From assembly GCF_007752135.1 (NCBI RefSeq), contig NZ_CP036298.1:2852001-2916000 (forward strand): a DNA stretch of 64,000 nt, written 5' to 3'. Within the stretch, counting starts at the first letter, position 1, and the number at the start of each line of letters is the position of its first letter. The position numbers and the translations under genes are program-made. This DNA is from Aureliella helgolandensis. GTDB lineage: Bacteria > Planctomycetota > Planctomycetia > Pirellulales > Pirellulaceae. Below, piece after piece: positions 18,201 to 27,471 of this stretch. Below the pieces are notes generated by a model that worked only from the letters and a program-made list of their open reading frames with translations, was not told the DNA's origin and ran no database searches.

Positions 18201-19397
18201 CTACTGAATCAGCATGGCCGGTAGTGTTTCGGCCAGCTCAATGAAAATTTCACTCAGCGTCTCCGCATTCGGGGCATGGTAGTGCTTGCCACCACCGGCC
18301 AATGCAACCTCAGCCATTAGTGCTTGGTCCGCTTGGGCACTAAAGGTAACGGTATGCACTTTGATGTTTTGGGTGAGTGCTTGAGCTGCCAGGACGACGG
18401 GATCGTCGCCTTGAGTCATGATCCCGTCGGTCATCAGCACGATGTTGTGCGACGCGTTGGGGCGACTATGGCTCGTCGACGAGAGGCTGTTAATTCCATC
18501 GCGAAGACCCGCGGCAATGTTGGTGTTGCCAATCGTTGGCTTGCTGCCAATCAATGACAATTGGCTGCGGATCAAGTCGAAGTTCGGGGTGAGGGCTTGG
18601 TCCAGACTGGAAACGCTTGATTGGAAATCGCCAAACGCGAAGTTGCTGGAATAGGAGACCAAGGCAACGCGGGGTTGATAGGTGCTGCTTTCGAGGATAC
18701 TCAAGAACTGGCTGATCGATGCTTGAATTGCTGCCCAGCGACTGTCGGTGGCATGTGGAGGGACAAAGTAGTTTTGGATGATGGATTTGCCGTGTAGGTC
18801 CCCCGGGTAGGAATAGGGATCATTGGTTAAGTCCCACGCCATCGATCCGGAGCGGTCAATCACCAAGCAAATGTCATTGTCGATGCGAGCGGCAATCGAA
18901 GACAGTTCCATCCCAAAGGAGCTTTGTCCGAGAAAGCCTGACATGGCCAGCAAGGGGGTCGTGCCACCGGTTCTATTTTCGAAGGAGCCATTGACTTGAA
19001 CCGCGTTGAAGGGCGTCACGCCCTCTTGGAAATTGTAACTTCCGCTATCTCGCGGAGACGCGTGACCAAATCGCATGGCAGCTGAATCGAGGGTCAACTG
19101 TTGCCCAGCTACCAGATGGAGACTCGATATACGCAGCCCCTCTGCTTGGGCCAGGTCTTGGTCACCGGTTTGCCCCAAGGTGATCGAAGCCGCCTTGCTG
19201 GCCGCGTCAGTAGCCAGTCGCATTTCGCTGCGGGTTAGCTCCATGTACGCCACATTAATGCATAGCGCGGCGATGCAACACATCATGACCATCATTACTG
19301 CAGAGAGCACCATGATGGTACCAGCACGGTCGGCGTGCGGTTCTCTTCTTGCCACGTGACGCACGGGAGCGTCTGCAAGAGGCGATTGCTTAATCAT
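18201..19397 (-). CDS. TadG-like protein with von Willebrand factor A domain
   Basis: 398 residues. The N-terminal TadG-like segment has RAGTIMVLSAVMMVMMCCIA as membrane helix, then YMELTRSEMRLATDAASKAA. The VWA domain starts at DICLVIDRSGSMAW with the MIDAS motif DRSGS, continues with VALVSYSS, NTNIAAGL and IVLMTDGIMTQGD, and ends around IFIELAETLPAM. I take the ATG at 19397 because longer readings would run into the preceding gene's end. VWA domains usually bind protein ligands through a metal; here it probably faces outside the cytoplasmic membrane. Second gene of the TadE/TadG set. Confidence 0.87.
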   Translation of the reverse strand: MIKQSPLADAPVRHVARREPHADRAGTIMVLSAVMMVMMCCIAALCINVAYMELTRSEMRLATDAASKAASITLGQTGDQDLAQAEGLRISSLHLVAGQQLTLDSAAMRFGHASPRDSGSYNFQEGVTPFNAVQVNGSFENRTGGTTPLLAMSGFLGQSSFGMELSSIAARIDNDICLVIDRSGSMAWDLTNDPYSYPGDLHGKSIIQNYFVPPHATDSRWAAIQASISQFLSILESSTYQPRVALVSYSSNFAFGDFQSSVSSLDQALTPNFDLIRSQLSLIGSKPTIGNTNIAAGLRDGINSLSSTSHSRPNASHNIVLMTDGIMTQGDDPVVLAAQALTQNIKVHTVTFSAQADQALMAEVALAGGGKHYHAPNAETLSEIFIELAETLPAMLIQ

Positions 19398-19437
19398 TAT
19401 CACGCTCTGTAGGTAAGGAAATGGATAGGACGAACGT

Positions 19438-19863
19438 CTACTCTCGCAGCATAAAGGCTTGAACACGAAATGTTCCTTGATCACCGACAACGTAGCGCGA
19501 AACGGTATTGTCGGACCAAGGGATTGTCAGGCGGACACGAATTTCATCGCCTGTTTCGATCTCGTCGAGATTGTCTCTACCCTTGGTAATATTTCTGATT
19601 TGGATACTCGCACCAGCTACGCTCTGCTGCTCCAGCAAGGTTGTGCATTGCTGACGGACTATTTCGGTATCGCTGTTGGGCCGCGTAGCCACGCGACATG
19701 CTTCGTAGGCAGCGATGACAGCTGAGTTCTTGGTATACAGACGCTGACACACCTCGATGGAGCCAAATGTTAGAACCACAAAGACCGGTAGGATGAGCGC
19801 CATCTCGACGATGGCCGCACCGCGTCGCTGTGATTTTCGAGGATTCCGCCGCTGTAAACGCAT
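19438..19863 (-). CDS. TadE-like membrane protein
   Basis: 141 residues from the ATG at 19863 (a TTG at 19884 is also possible). Same architecture as the protein at 17620: basic start, SQRRGAAIVEMALILPVFVV as the membrane segment, then EVCQRLYTKNSAVIAAYEACR. First gene of the three-gene set; 40 bp separates it from the VWA gene. It likely assembles with the other two in the envelope. Confidence 0.83.
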   Translation of the reverse strand: MRLQRRNPRKSQRRGAAIVEMALILPVFVVLTFGSIEVCQRLYTKNSAVIAAYEACRVATRPNSDTEIVRQQCTTLLEQQSVAGASIQIRNITKGRDNLDEIETGDEIRVRLTIPWSDNTVSRYVVGDQGTFRVQAFMLRE

Positions 19864-19968
19864 GTTAGAAACTGTTCGCAACACTGCAGGTGAATGGAAG
19901 GGATCGTGAGTTGTTACGTTCTCAGTGGAACGTGCTAACGAGGAATTCCTCGGAACTGATGCAGCGCG

Positions 19969-20736
19969 CTAGTGAGGCAGACTGCTTTGGATCTCAAGGA
20001 GGTTCTCAGCATTTTCTTCGCCAATGTCTACGACAAACAGGGAGTCGTTGTAGTCCAAGTCACCGCCGCCGATAATGTCTTCGAAGCCGAGCAAAATGAA
20101 CCGACTGTCTGGAATCATGAAAGCTACCATGTGTTGCAAACCGTCGGGATTTCGCCGGTAATCGTTCCACAACCACTGCTGACCGCCATTGGCTCCATTG
20201 GAGATCAAGAAGAAGTCGAGCTGAATTCCATTATCACCAAAGCCAAGGTCGATGAAGTCTCCTGCCTTGAGCGGTTCTGAGCTGGTTCTCGTTGATCCAG
20301 AACGGGCTGAAGCATCCGGGAAGATCAGGACTTTCGGCACACCTGCAATCGACGCGTCGGATCCGGCTGGGATCCAAGAGAAGCCCAAGGAGTTGTGATA
20401 GCCTGCACCCTCTGCCAGAAAGTAGACCCGAATGGATTCATCAGCCACCGTTCGCAGGTAAAGGCGGGCTGGATCGAGTTTGAAGCCCTCGCGTCCGGAG
20501 AATCGAGCGCTCTCGGCGAGTTTGTCTTCGACAATTTCCTGAAAGACTCGCATCTCATTGTTATAAAAGCTGGTCGATCGTTGATCGGACTTCAACTTAA
20601 AAACGGGGCCGTGGATTGGCAAGCCGAAGGGGCGCGCATTGGACTGTGGCTCCGCCACCACTTGTGCATGGGTGACGGTTGCGTGTGATGCGGCCAAAAC
20701 AATCAGGGCAAGGACTGAGCTCAAAAGTCTAGTCAT
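19969..20736 (-). CDS. Secreted DUF4114-domain protein
   Basis: 255 residues. Signal peptide MTRLLSSVLALIVLAASHAT, cleavage near THAQ. The C-terminal half has the DUF4114 signature: VPKVLIFPDASA, FIDLGFGDNGIQLDFFLISNG, and the terminal acidic motif GFEDIIGGGDLDYNDSLFVVDIG, likely a calcium-binding or adhesin-like edge. The start is chosen at 20736 because GGAG lies 11 nt upstream. It precedes the TadE/VWA/TadE set by about 100 bp on the same strand and may be co-transcribed, which would give a secreted partner to the VWA protein. Confidence 0.8.
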   Translation of the reverse strand: MTRLLSSVLALIVLAASHATVTHAQVVAEPQSNARPFGLPIHGPVFKLKSDQRSTSFYNNEMRVFQEIVEDKLAESARFSGREGFKLDPARLYLRTVADESIRVYFLAEGAGYHNSLGFSWIPAGSDASIAGVPKVLIFPDASARSGSTRTSSEPLKAGDFIDLGFGDNGIQLDFFLISNGANGGQQWLWNDYRRNPDGLQHMVAFMIPDSRFILLGFEDIIGGGDLDYNDSLFVVDIGEENAENLLEIQSSLPH

Positions 20737-21070
20737 GGCAAGCATTTCTCCGAGGGACATTCAAAGGCGTGTGTCAAGCGGTGAACGTGGAAGTATCACC
20801 ATCAGGGAGATGCATGCTTAAATCAGCTAGAAGGTCCCTTATCGAAAGCCTAGGTCAACTTTTCGAGGGAGGCGCTGTGGGAATCCGTTTTTTGGGGAAG
20901 TTCAGGGAACGACTCGGTTTCAGAAGCCTGTCGCGGCTTCGAAGAAGTGGACTCCTAAGTTACAATGCCCTGCCTATCGGTTCGTCCCGTACGCCTTTGT
21001 CTTAGAACCCTTCGTCTTAGAACATTGCGCACTCAATATTTCCCAGCCCTATATCCCCTGGAGCCGCCGC
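20737..21070. other. Divergent intergenic region
   Basis: 334 bp between the DUF4114 gene and the aldehyde dehydrogenase gene. No gene or clear repeat seen; both promoters should be here. A short direct repeat (TTAGAACCCTTCGTC / TTAGAACATTGCG) is near 21003-21030. Confidence 0.35.
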
Positions 21071-22663
21071 ATGCCCACAACCACCCCCCAAACTGAAAAA
21101 ATTCTCGTGGCTGGAGCATGGACTGCATCCGCAGCAGTTCGTTCGTTCCAGTCGTCCAATCCTGCTACTGGCGAACAGCTGCCGCAGCAGTACCCGGTGA
21201 GTAGCTGGGATGACTGTGAGACTCTCTTGGATGCTGCGGCCGAAGCTGCGGAGCACTTGCAGCGTTCGACCCCAGCTGAAATTGCAGGGTTTCTCGAAGC
21301 TTTTGCTGATTTGATCGATGCAAATAACGAAGAATTGGCGGCTGCGGCTAGCCTCGAAACTGCGTTGCCGGTGGCTCCCCGCTTAGCTGCTGTTGAAATT
21401 CCTCGTACCAGCAATCAGCTGCGGCAGGCTGCGACCGCAGCCCGCAACGGCTCCTGGGCACAGGCGACGATCGATACCAAAGCCAATATTCGGTCCTGTT
21501 ATGAACCGATTGGTCCGGTTTGCGTCTTTGGCCCTAATAATTTCCCTTTCGCATTTAATAGTGCTGCTGGGGGCGATTTTGCCGCGGCCATCGCCGCCGG
21601 GAATCCCGTAATTGCCAAAGCCAATACATCGCACCCTGGGATCACGAAGAAACTCGCTGAACTTGCACTGCAAGCGGTTTTGGCATCCGGCTTGCACCCC
21701 GCAACCGTGCAGATGATCTACCGCCTATCGCACGCCGATGGGGCGCGGCTGGTCGCCGATCACCGCGTTGCCGCGATCGGTTATACCGGTAGCCGCAAAG
21801 CTGGGTTGACGCTCAAGGCTGCCGCCGATCAGGCAGGCAAGCCCATCTACCTGGAGTTGTCGAGCGTGAATCCTGTAGTGCTGATGCCAGGCGTCTTAGC
21901 CGAGCGAGGAGCAGACCTGGTTAGCGAATTCACGACCAGCGTCCTGATGGGAACGGGGCAGTTCTGCACCAATCCTGGCTTGCTCATTCTTCAAGCCGGC
22001 ACCGCAACCGAAGAGTTTCTCGAGGGAACTCGCCAGAAGTTTGTCGATGCCCAGCCCGGAACACTCCTTTCCAGTGGGGTTAAAGAAGCGCTCGTCAACG
22101 CAGTACAAACCTTGACCAACGCTGGAGCAACATTGCTATGTGGTGGGCGGCCTGTGGAGAATCAGTGCAGCGTTTCCAACTCGCTCCTGCGCGTTTCTGC
22201 GAAAGACTTTTTGCGCGATCCAGAGATCTTCCAAACAGAGGCGTTTGGGAATGCTTCGCTGGCAGTCGTCGCCGATAGCGTTGAAGAAATAGGAAAGGTC
22301 GTCGATGCCCTGGAGGGCAATTTGACCGGCTGTATCTACTCCTCCAGCGACGCAACCGATGCCGCTAGCTATCAATTGGTTGCTCCGAAGCTGGCGCGTC
22401 GCGTGGGGCGGCTGCTCAATGATAAAATGCCTACTGGGGTCGCGGTCAGCCCGGCAATGAATCACGGTGGCCCATTTCCAGCGACGGGACACCCTGGCTT
22501 CACCGCTGTAGGTATTCCAGCCAGCTTGTTTCGGTTCGCCAAGTTGACTTGCTACGATGCAGTGCGTGAAGACCGTCTGCCTGCATTGCTGCGGGACAAA
22601 AACCCAACGGGAAAAACGTGGCGCAGTATCGATCTGAATTGGACGGTCGCAGATGTAAGCTAG
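21071..22663 (+). CDS. Aldehyde dehydrogenase, 2,5-dioxovalerate (ketoglutarate semialdehyde) type
   Basis: 530 residues. Aldehyde dehydrogenase fold with FGPNNFPFAFN, the catalytic glutamate region LELSSVNPVV and the catalytic cysteine GQFCTNPG. The N-terminal LVAGAW...FQSSNPATGEQLP and the C-terminal HGGPFPATGHPGFTAVG are typical of the KGSADH subgroup that oxidises 2,5-dioxopentanoate to 2-oxoglutarate in sugar-acid or hydroxyproline breakdown. GGAG lies 7 nt before the ATG. No other gene of such a pathway adjoins. Its stop is only 6 bp from the stop of convergent tilS. Confidence 0.87.
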   Translation: MPTTTPQTEKILVAGAWTASAAVRSFQSSNPATGEQLPQQYPVSSWDDCETLLDAAAEAAEHLQRSTPAEIAGFLEAFADLIDANNEELAAAASLETALPVAPRLAAVEIPRTSNQLRQAATAARNGSWAQATIDTKANIRSCYEPIGPVCVFGPNNFPFAFNSAAGGDFAAAIAAGNPVIAKANTSHPGITKKLAELALQAVLASGLHPATVQMIYRLSHADGARLVADHRVAAIGYTGSRKAGLTLKAAADQAGKPIYLELSSVNPVVLMPGVLAERGADLVSEFTTSVLMGTGQFCTNPGLLILQAGTATEEFLEGTRQKFVDAQPGTLLSSGVKEALVNAVQTLTNAGATLLCGGRPVENQCSVSNSLLRVSAKDFLRDPEIFQTEAFGNASLAVVADSVEEIGKVVDALEGNLTGCIYSSSDATDAASYQLVAPKLARRVGRLLNDKMPTGVAVSPAMNHGGPFPATGHPGFTAVGIPASLFRFAKLTCYDAVREDRLPALLRDKNPTGKTWRSIDLNWTVADVS

Positions 22664-22669
22664 CGGCCC

Positions 22670-23743
22670 TCAATGCCAACCTGCGTCCTGCTTGCCAATC
22701 AGGATCCACTCGGATCTCCTCTCGATGCGGAGATCCGATGGGAGATTGCCAATGTGGCCGTCTGCAGTGGTCGCCGAGTGGTAGGCTTGGACTTGCTCCC
22801 ATTGCAATCGATTCATCGCTTGCAATGGCCAGCGGCGGTCAAGCCAAACAAACTTGAGTGCTTGATGTACCACCGGCCAAGGAGTTTGTAGCTGTGTGGC
22901 AGTGGGGAAGGCAAAGAAGTCGCGAGTAAGCTTTGGCAATCCCCCGTATCGCTCGGCGGTGCGTGCCATGGCTTCTGCAGCGGTTAGGTATTCGGACGCA
23001 TACTGCCCAAGCGTGTTTTGGGTCTGCTCAGCGATTTCTCCGAATGAAAGCAGTTTGGCATCCACCGAAGGTCCATACTGCTCACGGAGGAGGGGGAGCA
23101 AGCTCTGGCGGATAAAGTTGCGACGGTAGCCCTCATCTGCATTGCTCGAGTCTTGGCGGTAGTCCTGCTTCATGCAGTTCAAATAGTCCTCCACCTCTTC
23201 GCGGGTACTGCTCAATAGTGGACGAGTGAGGACAAGTTCGCGATCCAAGTTTCGGTGGAGCGAGGGAGTGGCCAAACCGGCCAGTCCGCTCCCGCGGAAC
23301 AGATTGTGCAACAGCGTTTCAATACGATCCGAAGCTGTATGTGCGGTCAATACGTAGCGGGCTCCCACGCGGTAGGCTACATCCGTTAGGAAGGCGTATC
23401 GCATGTTTCGGGCCTGCTCTTCGGACCGTTTTGCCTTGGCTGCTGACGTTTCGGGGCCCTGCAGGTCGCGGTAGGAATCTGCTCGAGCCACGTAACAACG
23501 TAAACCCAGGCTCTGTGCGAGTCGACGCACAAACTCCGCATCTTGATCGCTCTCTTCACCGCGCCAGCAATGGTTGAAGTGCGCGACATCGAGCAGTTCA
23601 AGGTTCGGAGCCAGGCGGACCATCGCGCGCACTAGAGCCACGCTATCGGCACCTCCGCTGATCGCAAGCAGCAGTCGCGTGTGCTGCCAACGTGGGACGG
23701 GCCAAAGAGCTTGGATTGATGCTTCTAGCGCATGCTGTTCCAT
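22670..23743 (-). CDS. tilS: tRNA(Ile)-lysidine synthetase
   Basis: 357 residues from the ATG at 23743. The PP-loop SGGADS (residues 29-34) starts the ATP-pyrophosphatase domain; VAHFNHCWRGEESDQDAEFV, LTAHTASDRIETLLHNLFRGSGLAGL and RPLLSSTREEVEDYL are TilS signatures. The C-terminal part is short and lacks a clear TilS_C domain. The enzyme converts the wobble C of the CAU anticodon of tRNA-Ile to lysidine. The frame is open upstream for 52 codons but those lie inside the epimerase gene; the ATG follows that gene's stop by 10 bp, so the two are probably one transcript. Confidence 0.94.
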   Translation of the reverse strand: MEQHALEASIQALWPVPRWQHTRLLLAISGGADSVALVRAMVRLAPNLELLDVAHFNHCWRGEESDQDAEFVRRLAQSLGLRCYVARADSYRDLQGPETSAAKAKRSEEQARNMRYAFLTDVAYRVGARYVLTAHTASDRIETLLHNLFRGSGLAGLATPSLHRNLDRELVLTRPLLSSTREEVEDYLNCMKQDYRQDSSNADEGYRRNFIRQSLLPLLREQYGPSVDAKLLSFGEIAEQTQNTLGQYASEYLTAAEAMARTAERYGGLPKLTRDFFAFPTATQLQTPWPVVHQALKFVWLDRRWPLQAMNRLQWEQVQAYHSATTADGHIGNLPSDLRIERRSEWILIGKQDAGWH

Positions 23744-23753
23744 GCCATCCGAC

Positions 23754-24710
23754 CTAAGCTTTCCCCAATTTGGCTTCGGACAGTTGCCGGTAGTAGTCGA
23801 TGGTTTGCCGCAAGCCTGTTTCCAAGTTCGTTTGGGGCTCAAATCCGAGCAGGCTGCGCGCCAAGGTGATGTCGGCCAAGCTCTCGCGCACGTCGCCAAC
23901 GCGCGCGGGTTGGAAATCTGGTGTAACCTTCTTACCCAGCAAGTTAGATAGATGTTCCAGCAGCTGAAGCAAGCTAGTTTGTCGCCCCTCCGCCATGTTG
24001 ATGACCTGTCCGGCCGCTCCGGCTGACTCGGCGGCTAGCAGGTTGCCTTGGACGACGTTTCCAACGTAAATGAAATCGCGTGATTGGCCTCCGTCACCGT
24101 AGATCGTTGGCGGTTTGCCACTCAGGATGGCCGTTACGAATAGTGGGATGACGGCCGAATAGGGGCTGGCAGGATCCTGGCGTGGTCCGAAGACATTGAA
24201 ATAACGCAAGCCAACCGTTTCGAGACCAAAGCTGTGGTAGAAGGCTTGGCAATACAGTTCGCCTGCCAGCTTTGCGGCCGCATAGGGGCTTAAGACTTGG
24301 GGGAGATCGGACTCCCGTTTGGCTGTGAAGGGACGGTCACCGTAAGCGCTGCTACTCGCTGCATAGACGACGCGTCGTACCCCCGCTTTAACCGCCTGGT
24401 TGAGCACATTGAGTGTCCCGGTTGCGCACGCTTGATGCACTTCAAGCGGCTTCTCGATACTGAGCGGTACTGAAGCTAGGGCGGCCTGATGGAAGACGAG
24501 TTCTACGCCTTGCATGGCTTTCGAGACTGCCGCCTCGTCGCAAATATCCCCCTCCACAAACTCGATGTCATCCCAAACGTGTGCCAAGTTGTGTTTGAAT
24601 CCAGTGCAAAGGTTGTCCAGCACGCGCACCTGATCGCCGCGTTCGACGACTGCAGTGGTGATGTGCGATGCAATAAACCCAGCACCTCCGGTGACTAGTA
24701 CTTTTGCCAT
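23754..24710 (-). CDS. NAD-dependent sugar-nucleotide 4-epimerase (SDR family)
   Basis: 318 residues. NAD motif [10 protein letters not shown] (residues 7-16; the second Gly of GxxGxxG kept, Gly to Ala before SH), [23 protein letters not shown], the catalytic set AASSSAYGD with YAAAKLAGE, and [12 protein letters not shown] followed by YSAVIPLF. This is close to UDP-GlcNAc/UDP-GalNAc 4-epimerases of the WbpP kind. Substrate unproven. It is directly followed by tilS with a 10-bp gap, an unexpected pairing of sugar and tRNA-modification genes. Confidence 0.87.
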   Translation of the reverse strand: MAKVLVTGGAGFIASHITTAVVERGDQVRVLDNLCTGFKHNLAHVWDDIEFVEGDICDEAAVSKAMQGVELVFHQAALASVPLSIEKPLEVHQACATGTLNVLNQAVKAGVRRVVYAASSSAYGDRPFTAKRESDLPQVLSPYAAAKLAGELYCQAFYHSFGLETVGLRYFNVFGPRQDPASPYSAVIPLFVTAILSGKPPTIYGDGGQSRDFIYVGNVVQGNLLAAESAGAAGQVINMAEGRQTSLLQLLEHLSNLLGKKVTPDFQPARVGDVRESLADITLARSLLGFEPQTNLETGLRQTIDYYRQLSEAKLGKA

Positions 24711-24788
24711 GGGATTTCCAATCTATGCTGCATCAGAAAGAGAGTAATAGGTAAGAGTTGGTTGCGTGCTTGCCAGCGCCGAGCGGCC

Positions 24789-25913
24789 TCACGATTGGCT
24801 GATGGAATCGATTACACCGCGTTGGGTGGGGAGCCATTCGCCGAAGCTTCCCGCAGCGATATGCTTGCGAGCTGCCGACATGAGCTGTTGGTAGAAGGTT
24901 AAATTGTGGTGTGTCAGCAGGATGGGACCGAGCATTTCGCCAGCAATGAACAGGTGCCGCAAGTAGGCCCGGCTATGACGGCAGGCTAAGCAGGGGCAAG
25001 TTTCATCGATGGGCCGTCGATCATCGGCGTGCTTGGCATTTCGCATGCGCAAGGTGCCCTGCCAAGTAAAGGCTAGTGCATTGCGTCCGTTACGCGTGGG
25101 CATTACGCAGTCAAACATGTCGATACCGCGTGCGATTCCTTCTAGCAGATCAATAGGCCGTCCAACGCCCATCAGATACCGAGGTTTGTCGGCAGGCAAG
25201 AAGGGGGTGGTGGCAGCAATCATGCGGTACATCTCTGGTGGCGGCTCTCCGACACTCAGCCCGCCTACTGCGTAGCCGTCGAAAGGTAGCTGCGTGAGTC
25301 CTTGCGCACTTTCTTGGCGTAGTTCTACATCCAGGCCGCCTTGCACGATGGCAAATTTTGCCTGCTGCTGTCGGCTGGCAACTTCCAAGCAGCGGCTGGC
25401 CCATCGCGTGGAACGCTGCATGGCATCACGAACAACCTCGCGTTCGGCAGGCAGGGCCACGACGTGGTCGAGGACCATCGCAATATCGCTTCCCAATCGC
25501 TCCTGGATGCGTATCGACTCTTCAGGAGTTAGCTCGAGTTTTCGCCCATCGATATGCGACTGAAAGGTGGCTCCTTGCTCAGTGATCTTGGCGCATTGCG
25601 ATAGGCTGAAGATCTGAAAGCCACCGCTATCAGTCAAGATGGGACCATCCCAGCCCATGAACTCATGCAGACCGCCCAACCGTTCAACGCGCTCGCTACC
25701 GGGGCGCAGCGCCAAGTGGTAGGTATTCCCGAGAATGAGGGATGCCCCGGTCGTCTTTACCTGATCGACGGTCAAGCCTTTGACGGTTCCCAATGTGCCG
25801 ACGGGCATGAAGACAGGAGTCTCTACCGTCCCGCGTGGAGTATGGAGTTCACCAAATCGAGCAGAAGAGTGGGGATCGCTACCTTGTAGATTGAAGCCAA
25901 AGTCCTCAGCCAA
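24789..25913 (-). CDS. tgt: Queuine tRNA-ribosyltransferase (TGT)
   Basis: 374 residues. Signatures: [41 protein letters not shown] (first catalytic Asp), the [11 protein letters not shown] substrate loop, [14 protein letters not shown] (nucleophilic Asp) and the zinc site CPCLAC...H. The enzyme exchanges G34 for the queuine precursor in tRNAs with GUN anticodons. The start is TTG 25913: GGGAG lies about 8 nt upstream, and the ATG at 26000 would place the start before an intrinsic terminator (25954-25989). The resulting length is normal for the family. Confidence 0.94.
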   Translation of the reverse strand: MAEDFGFNLQGSDPHSSARFGELHTPRGTVETPVFMPVGTLGTVKGLTVDQVKTTGASLILGNTYHLALRPGSERVERLGGLHEFMGWDGPILTDSGGFQIFSLSQCAKITEQGATFQSHIDGRKLELTPEESIRIQERLGSDIAMVLDHVVALPAEREVVRDAMQRSTRWASRCLEVASRQQQAKFAIVQGGLDVELRQESAQGLTQLPFDGYAVGGLSVGEPPPEMYRMIAATTPFLPADKPRYLMGVGRPIDLLEGIARGIDMFDCVMPTRNGRNALAFTWQGTLRMRNAKHADDRRPIDETCPCLACRHSRAYLRHLFIAGEMLGPILLTHHNLTFYQQLMSAARKHIAAGSFGEWLPTQRGVIDSISQS

Positions 25914-25953
25914 AGCGAACTCTCCCTGAGCCTTGCGTATCGAAAACTGCTGT

Positions 25954-25989
25954 AAAAAATAAAGCGTTCCCGTGAAACGGAAACGCTTT
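25954..25989 (-). terminator. Intrinsic terminator between the TPR/alpha-CTD gene and tgt
   Basis: On the minus strand AAAGCGTTTCCG and CGGGAACGCTTT form a stem with a small TTTCA loop, followed by ATTTTTTA. It ends transcription of the gene at 26026 just before tgt. Confidence 0.88.
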
Positions 25990-26025
25990 AATGGATTCAA
26001 TCCGAGCTCTGAATTCTCGCAAGTA

Positions 26026-27351
26026 TCAATCGCCGCGAAGCTTGAGCTCCATGCCTTCGAGCTTCTCGCGAACTTCGTTCAGGCTGGTGACCCCAAAGTT
26101 CTTCGACTCTAGCAGGTCATCTCCCGTCTTGCGAATCAACTCCGAAATGGTGTTGATACCCAAGCGAACCATACATTTTCGGGCTCGTACCGAGAGATTA
26201 AGGTCTGAAATCGGACGATCCAAGACGGCCTGTTGGTCGGGCGTCATGCCGGAGGTGTCCAACGGTGGATCCGGTTCCCGTTGTTGGTCTGCGAGCTGTC
26301 CGAGCGACAAGCCCTTAGACGACAGCATTTCGCGGATCTCAACCAGACTGGTTTCCCCGAAATTCTTGCTAGAGAGCAGTTGCTGCTCGCTGGTTCGCAC
26401 CAAGTCGCCAAGCGTCTCGACGCCCATTTTCTGCAGGCAATTGCGGCTTCGCACCGACAGCTCGAAATCGTTGACTGAGATACTGAGCAACTGGCTCAAA
26501 CGCTCTGTCTGACGTGCAGCATCTTCGTCGAAGTGGACGTTGCCAGATGCGGAAGCATCCTTCATGTACAACCGTGCACGAGGGTGGTCTGGGAACACGT
26601 CCAGCACGCGTTTGTAGCAGGCTTGGGCTTTCGAAAAATCGTTGCGATCTTCGTAGATAATGCCAAGATTGATCAGGGTGCCGATGTGAGCTGGGAAGCA
26701 AGAGGCGGCACGCTCATAGAGCATCAATGCCTCTTCATCGTTCCCCTTGCGATCGTTCTCGCTGGCTAGTCCGAATAACGCACCCGGGTGGTGGTCGTCG
26801 TATTGCAAAGCTCGATTGTAGAGTCGCAAGACTTCGTCGAAGTGTCCGTCGCGTACGGCGACCGTTGCACCCCGCTGGTAGTTGTACTCTGCAGTCTGCT
26901 CCGCAGGGCCAAAGATATTATCGAGGATGTCCATCGCATCTTGCAGTCGGCTGAGGTATCTCAGTACTTCCGCCGAGGCAATTTGACATTGATCCGCGTC
27001 GTAGCCAGCCATCTTGGCCGAGTCGAAGAATTTCAAGGCTTCTTCGTAATGATCGAGTTGGAAGTTGGTTTTGGCCAGATAGTAAAGCGCCAGGGCGCCA
27101 CCATCGGCATGCGAAAGCGTCTCGCGAGCTTCACTGAATTTTCCAACTAAATACTGACTGACCCCTAAACGAACCGCTTGGGCTGGACTGCGCTCGGTTA
27201 CTTGCGCAAGCTCGCCTACCGCATCGCGAAGAACGCCAAGTTGGCTGTAATCCTCGGATATGGTTTTGCAGATCTGTTTGATCTCGTTGGGGCCGAAGGA
27301 TTGGTTGGATACGACCATATCCTTAACATCTAGCACCGGCGCTTCCGTCAT
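26026..27351 (-). CDS. TPR protein with two RNA polymerase alpha-CTD-like domains
   Basis: 441 residues. Residues about 40-290 are TPR-like helix pairs (for example [22 protein letters not shown] and [20 protein letters not shown]). Two C-terminal domains resemble the alpha C-terminal domain of RNA polymerase: [20 protein letters not shown]...[10 protein letters not shown] and [20 protein letters not shown]...[10 protein letters not shown]. Of the E. coli DNA-contact residues, R265, N294, G296, S299 and E302 have matches in both copies; N268 is kept only in the first; K298 is Thr in both. I infer a nucleoid or transcription-associated factor that could bind AT-rich DNA or mimic alpha-CTD; function is unproven. 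It is followed by its own terminator. Confidence 0.85.
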   Translation of the reverse strand: MTEAPVLDVKDMVVSNQSFGPNEIKQICKTISEDYSQLGVLRDAVGELAQVTERSPAQAVRLGVSQYLVGKFSEARETLSHADGGALALYYLAKTNFQLDHYEEALKFFDSAKMAGYDADQCQIASAEVLRYLSRLQDAMDILDNIFGPAEQTAEYNYQRGATVAVRDGHFDEVLRLYNRALQYDDHHPGALFGLASENDRKGNDEEALMLYERAASCFPAHIGTLINLGIIYEDRNDFSKAQACYKRVLDVFPDHPRARLYMKDASASGNVHFDEDAARQTERLSQLLSISVNDFELSVRSRNCLQKMGVETLGDLVRTSEQQLLSSKNFGETSLVEIREMLSSKGLSLGQLADQQREPDPPLDTSGMTPDQQAVLDRPISDLNLSVRARKCMVRLGINTISELIRKTGDDLLESKNFGVTSLNEVREKLEGMELKLRGD

Positions 27352-27397
27352 CCTGCAATGACTCCTAGGTCTACTGCTGTGAATTTAGATATCGAAG

Positions 27398-27471
27398 AGC
27401 CAGCGGCGGGAGTCGAACCCGCAACCCCCGCATTACGAATGCGGTGCTCTGCCGATTGAAGCTACGCTGGC
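27398..27471 (-). tRNA. tRNA-Thr (anticodon CGT)
   Basis: 74 nt without CCA. Acceptor GCCAGCG/CGCTGGC with discriminator T. The anticodon stem CCGCA/TGCGG encloses TTCGTAA, giving CGT, which reads ACG. T-stem GCGGG/CCCGC and loop TTCGACT are normal. It lies upstream of the TPR/alpha-CTD gene on the same strand. Confidence 0.95.
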
